Below are positions 54,770 through 64,000 of a DNA stretch of 64,000 bases, in pieces. A program made the translations under genes and the position numbers. The stretch's first letter is position 1; the number at the start of each line of letters is the position of its first letter. Source of the DNA: Erinaceus europaeus (taxonomy: Eukaryota > Chordata > Mammalia > Eulipotyphla > Erinaceidae); assembly GCF_950295315.1 (NCBI RefSeq), contig NC_080176.1, forward strand, positions 33,631,006 through 33,695,005, read 5' to 3'. Under the pieces are notes generated by a model. That model was given only the letters and a program-made list of their open reading frames with translations. It did no database searches and had not been told where the DNA came from.

Positions 54770-57520
54770 TCCATCCAAGATCAGTTGAAAACGGTGAAGT
54801 CACCATTTTTTATAGCTGAGTAGTATTCCATTCTATATATATATAGCACAACTTGCTCAGCCACTAATCTGTTGTTGGACACCTGGGGTGCTTCCAGGTT
54901 TTGGCTATTACAAATTGTGCTGCCAAGAACATATGTGTACACAGATCTTTTTGGATGGGTATGTTGGGTTCTGTAGTATATAATCCTAGGAGAGGAAATG
55001 CAAGATCATAGGGTAGATCCATTTCCAGCCTTCTGATAGTTCTCTAGACTGTTCTCCACAGTGGTTGGACCAACTAACAGTCCCACCAGCAGTGCAGGAG
55101 GGTTCCTTTGACCCCACACCCTCTCCAGCATTTGCTGCTGTTACCTTTTCTGATGTATGACATTCTCATAGGAGTGAAATGATATCTCATTGTCTTTATT
55201 TGCATTTATCTAACAATCAGAGACTTGGAACATCTTTTCATGTGTTTCTCCACCTTTTGGATTTCTTCTGTGGTAAATATTCTGTCCATGTCCTACCCCC
55301 ATTTTTGGATGGGGTTATTTGTTGTCTTGTAGTTGAGATTTGCAAGTTCTTTATATATTCTGGTTATTAAACTCTTGTCTGATGCATGGAATGTAAAGAT
55401 CTTCTCCCATTCTGTGAGGGGTCTCTTGGTTTGGGTAGTGGTTTCTTTTTCTGTGCAGAAGCTTTTAAATTTGATGTAGGTTTATGCTTGCCTTAGTCTT
55501 CTTTGTAACTGGATTTGTTTCGTTTAAGATGTCTTTAAAATTTATGTGGAAAAGAGTCCTGCCAATATTTTCTTCTAAGTATTTGATAGTTTGTGGTCTA
55601 ACATCCAAGTCCTTGATCCACTTGAAATTTACTTTTATATTTGCTGAAATATAGTGGCTCAGTTTCATTTTTCTGCATGTTCAACCCATTCTTTCCAACA
55701 CCATTTGTTGAAGAGACTCTGCTTTCCCCACTTAAGTCTCAGCACCTTTGTCCAAGATTAGATGTCCATAGATGTGGGGGCTTAATTCTATTCCACTCGT
55801 CACTGTATCTATTCATGTTCCAGTACCAAGCAGTTTTGATTAGAATGGCCCAATAACACAATTTGAGATCTGGGAGTGTGATGCCTTCCGTTTTGTTCTG
55901 TTCTTCTCAAGATTATTTTGGCAATTCTAGGTCTTTTCTGGTTCCAGATAAACATCATTTGTTCCATTCTCCTAAAAAATGTGGTTGGGATCTTGATGGG
56001 GATAGCATTAAATTTGTAGATGGTTCTGGGTAGTATATTCATTTTGATGATGTTAATTCTGCCAACCCATGAACATGGAATATTTTTCCACTTCTTTGTG
56101 TCTTTTTCAATTCCTTTGAGTAGTGACTCCTAATTTTCAGTATACAAGTCTTTCACTTCTTTGGTTAGGCTTACTCCTAGATATTTTATAGTTTTTCTTG
56201 CTATAGTAAAAGGAATTGCTTTCTGGATTTCAACTTCTTCTAACTTCGTGTTTGCATAGAGGAATGCCACTGACTTTTGAATGTTAATTTTGTCGCCTGA
56301 CACCTTACTGTACTATTGCCTGATGATTTCCAAAAGCTTCTTGCTGGGTTCCTTAGGTTTTTCTGAGTAATACTGTCATGTCATCTGCAAATAGGGAAAG
56401 TTTGACTTTTTCTCTTCCAATCTGTATCCCTTTAATTCCTTGCTCCTGCCTGATTGCTATGGGAAGAACTTCCAACACTATGTTGAATAGTAATGGTGAT
56501 AGTAGGCAGCCCTGTCTAGTACCTGATCTGAGGGGAAATGCTTCCAGTTTTTCACCATTGAGTATGATGTTGGCTGTAGGTTTGCTATATATATAGACTC
56601 TGCTATCTTCAGGAATTTTCTATCGATTCCCTTTTTTTGTAGTGTTTTGATCATAAAGGGATGTTGTATTTTGTCAAAGGCTTTCTCTGCATCAATTGAT
56701 ATGACCATGTGGTTTTTGGTCTTGATTTTGTTGATGTGGTGGATCACATTGATTGATCTACATATATTAAACCAACCTTGCTTGCCTGGGATAAACCCCA
56801 CTTGGTCATGATGAACAATCTTTTTAATATACTGCTGTATCTAGTTGGCTAGAATTTTGTTCAATATTTTAGCATCTATGGTCATCAGAGATATTGGCCT
56901 ATAGTTTTCTTTTTTGGTTGTGCCCCTGTCTGCTTTGGGTATCAAAGTTATGTTGGTTTCATAGAAGATGGATGATGTATTCCAGTGTCTTCAATCTTCT
57001 GAAAGACTTTTAAAAGTAGAGGTATTAGTTCTTCTTTGAAGGTTTTGTAGAATTTATTTATAAAACCATCCGGTCCATGATTTTTATTTTTAGGAAGATT
57101 TTTGATAACTGTTTCAATTTCATTGGCTGTGATGGGCCTGTTCATGTTATCCACTTCCTCTTTACTTAGTTTTGGAAGTTGGTTGGTATCTAAGAAATCG
57201 TCCATTTCTTCCAGGTTCTCTAGCTTGGTGGCATATAGTTGTTCATAAAAGCCTCATATGATATGTTGAATTTCTGCGGTGTCTGTGTGATATATCCTCT
57301 TTCATTTACTATCCAATTTATTTGAGTCTTCTCCCTTTTTTGTTTTGTGAATCTGGCTAAAGGTTTGTCGATTTTGTTCACTCTTTTGAAGAACCAACAT
57401 TTACTTTTGTTGATCTTTTGTGTGGTTTTCTTATTTTCAATGTTATCGATTTCTGCCCTAACTTTAGTGGTTTCTGTCCTTCTAACCCAAGAATGAGCTA
57501 TAGGACCCCTCCTTGGTGTC
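54770..57520 (-). mobile_element. L1 ORF2 fragment, minus strand, near-identical to the neighbouring plus copy
   Basis: The complement codes for L1 ORF2 from SKCWFFKRVNKIDKPLARFT (about 57350-57410) through [20 protein letters not shown] (about 57060-57110), the RT core (FADDMT near 56380), and the ORF2 end at about 54780. It has no 3' UTR: it stops at 'caagatccatccaagatcag' and abuts the end of the plus-strand L1 with only a SINE between. It is longer through the RT upstream region than the plus copy. Confidence 0.88.
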
Positions 57521-58067
57521 ACACTTAGGACCCCTTATTCACCCTCCTGCTGGCGTCCCAGTATCCTACCCTATCTAGCAAATCCTAGGTCACAAGCCGC
57601 TGCTTGTTGGAGCTCAGGCCAGCAGCTGCTTCCATGTCACCATCTTCAGCATGATTCCTAAATGTTAAAAAGTTCAGCTACTAGGGCACAAAACTTGCAT
57701 CCCAGTTCAATCCCAGATGCTGTGTACACTATTAAATCTTTCTCTCTCATGTGAAAGTCTGTCTCTATGAAATATGTTAACCTTAACACAGAAAGAAAGG
57801 TCTAGAAAGTTAGGTATTACACAGAACTGACCTACTCTCTTAACCTTATGTCAACATAAAAAAAAATCTAAACTTAATTATAAAAAAATAAAACTTAACA
57901 CAAAATTCTAGATGTAATGATATATTACTAGATAAGGGGAAACCATTTATACTGGCTATCTAAGGGACAATTCAAGAAATCTGAATATTTTATTGATATT
58001 AGATGAGATGAAAACTTACTGAAAAAGAAACTGGAGATCAGTACCTTTTTAAAAAAAGTAGGTTACT

Positions 58068-58202
58068 GGGCAGGGGGAGATAGCATAATGGTTAGGCAAA
58101 GAGACTCTCATGCCTGAGGCTCCAAAGTCCCAGGTTCAATCCCCTGCACCACTATAAACCAGAGCTGAGCAGTGCTCTGATAAAAATTAAAAAAAAAAAA
58201 TA
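58068..58202 (+). mobile_element. type 3 SINE, well preserved
   Basis: 'ctgggcagggggagatagca' head, 'caggttcaatcccctgcacc', A tail. Confidence 0.9.
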
Positions 58203-58468
58203 GGTTACAATAAAGACTGTGATTTCAGTCAAGTTGAAATGCACACATACACAAAAAGATTATTAACTTGTTATTGCTGACTTAGCCAAAGTGAAAATAG
58301 AGTGCATTGTTTTTTCTAAATTTTCCCATTTTATATAATGCACAGATTTGCTCATGCTATAATAAAGGGTTTTTTTTTTTTTTAAGAAAACACACGAGTG
58401 GAGGTGTAACTGCTTTCAAAGAAATGCAGAAGAAGATTTAGAATTAAAAGTAGTCAAAAGTTGCTTCT

Positions 58469-59155
58469 AGGGGCTGAGTGGTGGGGTACCTGGTTAAGCA
58501 CATGCATTACACTGTTGTGACTGAGTTTGGGACTATTAGCATACAAATAATGTCACCCTGAGGAGGTACTTCAGAGAATGGAATGTATAAAAGCAAGGGA
58601 CTTTGAGCACATAGCTCTCTTTGGCTGCTGCTTCTTCTCCTGGTCAGAAGCATCTCAGTTGAGGTTGTGCCACGGCTACTTCTCCTGGGAACTGAACATA
58701 TGTGACTTTGCTAGCCGGTAAACTTTTAGACCTCTCTACAGCCATGAGCAACCTTTACCTGAGCTGGTAATTGTTTATCTTATGGGACCAAACTTTTGAT
58801 AACTATACTCAGACTTTATGGACCTAGTATATAATCTTAACCCTTGATGATAAGTACTTATTTTGCCTTTTACCTGTTTCACCCTAATAAACCTTGTATT
58901 GTTTAAACCAGTTCCCATCTCCCCGCTGTGAATACTTTCACACACTGCAAGCAGTCCCACAAACCCTACTGAAGTTAAATTACAACATTACAGTGCACAA
59001 GGACCCAGGTTCAAGGCCCTGGCTCCCACCTGCAGGGAGAAAGCTTCATGAGTGGTCAAGAAGGGCTGCAGGTGTCTCTCTCTCTCTCTCTCTCAACCTC
59101 CCACCCCCCCAATTTCTCTCCACCTATATCAAATAAAAAGTAAATTAAAAAAAAA
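58469..59155 (+). mobile_element. type 2 SINE split by a solo LTR
   Basis: Head 'ggggctgagtggtggggtac' to 58512, resuming at 58988 with 'ttacagtgcacaaggaccca', CT repeat body and A-rich end. Confidence 0.88.
58513..58987 (+). mobile_element. solo LTR inside a type 2 SINE
   Basis: A 475-bp unit TGTTGTGACTGAG...AATTACAACA with TATA-like 'gtataaaagc' near 58586 and 'cctaataaacc' polyadenylation signal near 58882. The flanks read ttacac and ttacag, a 6-bp duplication with one change (or a 5-bp TTACA). SINE sequence continues on both sides. Confidence 0.85.
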
Positions 59156-60378
59156 AAAGTTGTTTCTCATTATAGAAAATAAGAAAGCTACCTTAGGTAG
59201 TTATTAAAGGAAGAGCACATAGTATAGAGTTACCCAACACAATAGTCACTAGCATGTGTGATTATTTAAATTTAGACAAACTCTAATAAAATTTAATTCC
59301 GTATACACTAGCTACATTTCAGGTGTTTAAAAGGAAAACCTGGTTAGTAGCTATATTAGATACATGGTTAGGCAAGTCTGCAGTTGCATATCAAGTGTGA
59401 AGTGCTAGGTATACAATTATAGTGTACTGAACAGCATAGGTACCAAACATTTCTATCGTTGCAGAAAACCTAATGGACAAAGTTAAAGTGCGGATGTGAA
59501 TGTAGTTCTTTCTACTACCACCAATATTCCGCATATTACATTGCTAGAATTACATTATATTCTAAGTATATATTGCATTATATCCTTAGAACAATGTGTC
59601 CCAGGGGAATAAGTAATATTCCCACCAGATTTCAGGAAGGTTTTATTAATATTCAGTTCTCTGCAACCCTACTGGCTTTTGATTAGACTATCTGCTTAAA
59701 TAGGTGTCTCCCTCCACTACAGAAGGCAGATTTGTTTCTCAACCAACATAATAAAGTCCCCCCTTAACTAAAGGCTGGGCCAACTTGTATTTATTGTTAA
59801 GACTCCAAGTTTCTTAAGTTCAGAATTCCTCAAGTGTAACAAATCCACTGTGTGTCCAGCATTGCTATGAGCCCTTATCTGGACCATAGTCCTAGCATTT
59901 GGGAGACAAGAGCATCAATATGAACATGAACACCAGGATGACTTCTGTGTTTGTCCTCTGGCAAAATCTAAGAAACAGCTTTGTTAGCTTGCAAGTCAGG
60001 TTTAAAGAAAAAAAAAAAAAGAGCCTTGTCGGCTCTTGACAGTCAATGCTCTGTCACCTGTATCCTTGGAATTTCTCATGCAATAGAAACAAAAATGTTA
60101 GCAGGAATGAAGGAAATCACTGGGGCTTCTCTTAAGAGTTCTCATGCCCAGTAGTAAGTATTAATAGAAGACTGCAGGAGGGACCACTATTACCTCAGAC
60201 TCTTGACAGATTAGACCATCTACCTGCTAATAAACTACTATCATACTGAGGGACTGAGAGAACCAAATGAACTGTGGACCTGGCTGGAAAAAGAAGAAAC
60301 TTAAAAATACCAACTGAGACCAGATACCCATGTGCAAAGACAAGAACAGCTGTATCTATGTATATGTTCTTCACTGCA

Positions 60379-60403
60379 CTGATATATATATATATATATA
60401 TAT
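60379..60403 (+). repeat. AT repeat
   Basis: About 12 TA units. Confidence 0.95.
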
Positions 60404-62049
60404 CCTCTCTCCCCCAATTATTTCAGATAAGGTAAGTTGGTGGTGATTAGTCTTATAACTCCATCCTGAAGACTCTCAAAAGAATATTCTTGGGACAGCT
60501 GATAGCACCTCGGAGAGGGTTTCTGCTATCCCATGCATGTCACCTAGGTTTAAGCCTGGGCCCCAGGACAATGAGGGAAGCTTCAGTGCAATGGTGGTCT
60601 TTCCCTCTCTCCTTCTATGTCTACATCTCCCTATCTAAAAAAAAATTATCCCAGGCAGAGTGGAAGGCATGGAGAGGAAAGAGGGGAAGAAGAAAAATTA
60701 AAAAATTTTAAAAAGCCTTCTCTCCCCTATAAAGAAGAAGTGAATACATCTTCCCTTGCAAGAGTAATAGTTCCAACAGATTAGGCAGAAGCAAATATTT
60801 TGTTATATAATTGTGTGAAGGTGTAAACACAAGTAGAAGGATGAATATTGACATAGATTATGTAAACAAGTAGAATGTGCTGGACACTGTCTCTTAGGTC
60901 TCAATACCTAGAAGCCCTACTGTCATCTATCTTGGCTCCTCTAGTCTAAAAAGGCTCTGATTTAAAATTCCAATGAGAGGCAGGCACTTATGAAAGATTT
61001 AGGAGGCCAAAATCTGAAAAACTATTACTCCTCTCTGGCAGCAGCTAGCAGGCACAAGGATAAGCAGCAAACATCATGTCTGCAGTAGCTTTCCAGAGAG
61101 CTCTTGGGAAACAGCCATTTTGAAGCATCCAGCGGTTCAGGTCACACTCAAAGCAATGTCTTGTGAGTCCAGCACTTTCTGATTTTCTCAAAGCACAAAG
61201 TAGTTCTGACTTTCAGGCTTTTTCAAAGCTCTGTAGCAGTTAGTTAATTTACTTTATTAAACCAGTTCTTGTTGGTACCGTGGGTGGTTTGTTTTACTGA
61301 CTGATACAGAGGGAGAGGACTGGATCAGATAGATATTAGAATGGGGAAGAGAAGAGACAAATACTATACAAAAGTTACAACACAAAACAAAGTCAAACAA
61401 GCTCCAAAGTATACAAAGTAGTATCTGCCTTGGAGTCAGGATTCTAGTCAATTAATTCTTTCAGAAAGTATTTATTGAGCAGTGACTACATGTCAGACTT
61501 TGTTCCTGGAAATACAAATAAAGACACGTAGATCAGCTAGAGTGTGAGAAGGAAAGGAAAGCAAGAAATAACAGAAAAAGATATAACCTATCAATATTAA
61601 GTGGTAGTATATGATGTGGAGAAATCCCAAGGAGTTTAAGGATGCAAGGGAGGGGGTTGTTTTGTATAAGGGAGGCTGTTTGAACACAGATCTCAGAAAA
61701 CTCAAAAGAGACCAGAAAATGAGAGGAGCCTGTAGTAGCTCAGGGAACAACAAAAAAGCAAGCATGACTGGACTGGAACATGACATGCAGATCACACACC
61801 ACTGAGGACTTAGGGTTCCTGGCATTTCTGAGTAAAAAATGGCATCCCATATGTTCTAGCTGCTATGTAGGAAGCAGACAGTGGAGGATAACAAGAATGT
61901 AACCAGGGAAAGCAGCTAGGAGATCAGTGACATGATTATGATATTAAGGGACATAGGGCAGTGACCTGGTCCACAGACAGTAGTGTAAGTAGAGGAAGGT
62001 AGCTAGATTCTAGTTATATTCTGAAGAGAAGAATTGTTCATGGAATAGT

Positions 62050-62083
62050 AGTGTGAGTGTGTGTGTGGGGGGGGGGGGGGGGT
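62050..62083 (+). repeat. TG run and G18 homopolymer
   Basis: 'gtgtgagtgtgtgtg' followed by about 18 consecutive G. Confidence 0.95.
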
Positions 62084-62869
62084 AATACAAAAACCCAGAG
62101 AAGTAAAAATGACACCCAAATTTTTGTCCTGAGAACTGAAAGGACAATGTTGCTATCACCAACAGAGTGAAGACCAAAGGGAACAAATTTAGGCGAGGGA
62201 ATCAAGAATCCAGTGTTTTGGTATGACACGATTGAGATGACTGTTAAAACAGTAACACTGGGTGGGATGTACTGTAGAGGCTGCTAACCGCAAAGTTACT
62301 AGATGGGAACTGTACTTCAGAGACCATTTTGGTTAATGTCAGATAAATTCAATAGGAGAGGCAAGGTAGGGGACTTCCCTTGAAGCAAGAAAGAAAGGGA
62401 AGAAAAGGTTAGCTGTGATGTACACAAGGAAATGTGAACTTCCAAGGTGACTGTGGAAATTGGACTGGGCAGAGGGCCTCAATGGGGTCCACATCACCCC
62501 CTGCAATTGAAGGCATATCTGTGGAAACATATTATCACAACTGATGGGAACCACTCCTGGTACTAGAAGGAGGGGCCAAGGATTTCACATCTCCTGTGAT
62601 GCTCAGAATAGTCTCATGCTTTAAAAGTAGCATCCCATAGCCCACTTCTGTCCAAATGATTTATCAGGTTGTTGTACTTGTGAAAAACCTCATTAATAAC
62701 CTATATCTAGATTCTAACTTCACTTAACTAAATGATTTCTACACAATTTCACTTTACAGTGACTTTTATTAAAAGTAGCCAGTATGTACTCAATATTCTT
62801 TTATGTAAAACTTCGTGATAAAGTTCATAATTCTGAAAAAAATTATGCCATAGAAAATTGGTATTTCTT

Positions 62870-63200
62870 GGGGTTGGTCAGTAGCATAGCGGGTTAAACG
62901 CATATGGTGTGAAGCACAAGACCGGCTCATGGATCCTGGTTCGAGCCCCGGCTCCACACCTGCAGGGGAGTCACTTCACAGGCAGTGAAACAGGTCTGCA
63001 GGTGTGTATCTTTCTCTCTCACTTTCTGTCTCCCTTCCTCTCTCAATTTCTCTTTGTCCTATCCAACAACAACAGTGGCAACAATAACAACAAAAGCAGC
63101 AACAAGGGCAACAAAAATGAAAAAACAGCCTCCAGGAGGAGTGGATTACTAGTGCAGGCCCCAGGCCCCAGAAATAACCCTGGAGGAAAAAAAAAAGAGA
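62870..63200 (+). mobile_element. type 1 SINE, long variant
   Basis: Head 'ggggttggtcagtagcatag', tail 'gcctccaggaggagtggatt', then A run and GA repeat. Confidence 0.87.
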
Positions 63201-63299
63201 GAGAGAGAGAGAGAGAAAAAAGAAAATTGCTATTTCTCATACTTTTGAAAAGAGTTCTTTTTATGTATTACATGAAAGAGAGAGTATCATAGGAAACAG

Positions 63300-63650
63300 A
63301 GAGAAACAAAAAGTCAGAGCACCACTTTTACTCTGATCCATGAAGCCAGAAAAACAAACCACCCCATTAGAAAATGAGGTGAGAACATGGAGAGGAAGTT
63401 CACCAAGGAAGAGGTCCAAAGGGACAACAGTCATGTGAGAAAGTACTCAAAGTCACTTATCAGAGAGATGCAAATAAAGACAATGAGATACCACTTTACA
63501 CCTGTGAGAATGTCATATACTAGAAAGGATAGTAACAACAAATGTTGGAGAGGAAATGTGGGTGGAAAGAGATACTTCTGCACTTCTGATGGGAGTGTAA
63601 ATTGGTCCAAACCTTGTAGAAAACAGACTGGAGATTTCTCAGAACACTAC
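63300..63650 (+). mobile_element. L1 ORF2 3' fragment cut by an LTR
   Basis: 'gagatgcaaataaagacaat', 'ctgtgagaatgtcatatact' and 'gatgggagtgtaaattggtc' are the L1 ORF2 carboxy-terminal region. It stops at the TG of the LTR starting at 63651. Confidence 0.8.
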
Positions 63651-64000
63651 TGTTGGGATATTGTGCAGATGTGGTAGAACATTGGCAGGGCCCACAAAAC
63701 ATTATATCTCCATGCAAGTTTTATTTACAGATATCCACCACGTTATCCCCTCATGGTATTGATAGCTTATTTAAAACCATTGCAACAGTTGCTAGGACGC
63801 TTCTACCTTCCCAGCATGCCTTTTGCCTCTCTCCACCCCCTTTCCTAGTCAATCCCATCCCGACTCGCCACTTCTGGTTTGTACCCTATAAAGCCCACTG
63901 CTGTTCCAGTTTCATTCTCTTGCTTTTTACCCCTCTTCGATGACCAAGAGAAGGGCTGCTATGCATAGTGGGAGGCAGCCATTTTGCTAGCTTCACGTGG
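63651..64000 (+). mobile_element. LTR running off the right edge
   Basis: L1 sequence breaks at TGTTGGGATATTGTGC. The following 350 bp show LTR features: CT-rich part, 'ccctataaagccc' TATA-like box near 63889, and 'ctcttgctttttacc' near 63918. It is cut by the window end, so it is unknown whether this is a solo LTR or the 5' end of a provirus. Confidence 0.65.

Larger units (their letters stand above)
59156..62869. other. longest repeat-poor stretch, no gene seen
   Basis: About 3.7 kb with only an AT repeat (60379), one SINE-like patch (60495-60700, 'gggacagctgatagcacctc' to an A-rich end) and a G run (62066). No open frame carries splice sites in a TYW1-like frame. It may be old unique intron. 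Confidence 0.45.

Noticed and set aside
56378..56596. 72-codon open frame identical to one at 53362-53580 on the other strand
   Set aside because: Antisense shadow of L1 reverse transcriptase in two L1 copies, not a duplicated gene.
60004..60040. Short GAGCC...GGCTC hairpin resembling a terminator or stem-loop
   Set aside because: A five-base stem in eukaryotic intron, after an A run; no evidence of function.
1..64000. CRISPR arrays, operons, riboswitches or other prokaryotic systems
   Set aside because: Sequence is mammalian intronic DNA; the tandem arrays seen are microsatellites or minisatellites without spacers.

Overview
The window is intronic mammalian DNA packed with retroelements. 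The commonest repeats are tRNA-derived SINEs with heads such as 'gggagtcgggctgtagcgc' and pyrimidine-rich bodies. I associate these with hedgehogs (Erinaceidae, probably Erinaceus); that identification is from memory and no database was searched. There is no bacterial-style gene content. Nearly all open frames longer than 60 codons are repeats, microsatellites or fragments of mobile elements.

Host gene. Two exons on the minus strand (21895-22013, then 8643-8752) have GT-AG borders and join in phase. Together they encode a contiguous stretch of TYW1, the radical-SAM tRNA 4-demethylwyosine synthase, including its CxxxCxxC iron-sulfur cluster motif. The window therefore lies inside TYW1, with a 13.1-kb intron between the exons and intron on both outer sides. 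I found no other TYW1 exon.

The main mobile element is a 7.5-kb class II (betaretrovirus-like) endogenous retrovirus at 27525-35052. It lies on the plus strand, antisense to TYW1. It has paired LTRs (357 and 349 bp), a 6-bp target duplication (AAAGGA), a lysine-type primer site, a splice donor, a frameshifted gag with an internal tandem repeat, a protease with a changed active site, reverse transcriptase (YTDD), RNase H, integrase (intact D,D35E) and a polypurine tract. No env and no dUTPase could be recognised.

Other regions. 0-8 kb: an unclassified dispersed repeat (here 'family A'), an L1 fragment with an LTR inside it, and many SINEs and microsatellites. 9-20 kb: nested L1 fragments, a solo LTR inside a SINE, and an L1 with an unusually long target duplication. 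20-27 kb: TYW1 exon, intronic sequence and a DNA-transposon fossil. 35-45 kb: family A copies, old L1, an LTR nested inside another LTR that carries a tRNA-Gly 5' half, and a tailless 7SK pseudogene. 45-58 kb: SINEs, family A and two closely similar L1 copies in opposite orientation. 58-64 kb: a solo LTR inside a SINE, about 3.7 kb of mostly unique sequence, and the start of another LTR at the right edge.

SINE naming used below. Type 1: head like 'gtagcgcagcgggttaagcg', long CT-rich body, CAA-rich tail. Type 2: head like 'ggtggtggcacacctggtt', body with 'ctgcagggggaaagctt'. Type 3: short, 'gcataatggttatgcaaag' then 'ggttcaatccc'. Borders of old repeats are approximate.
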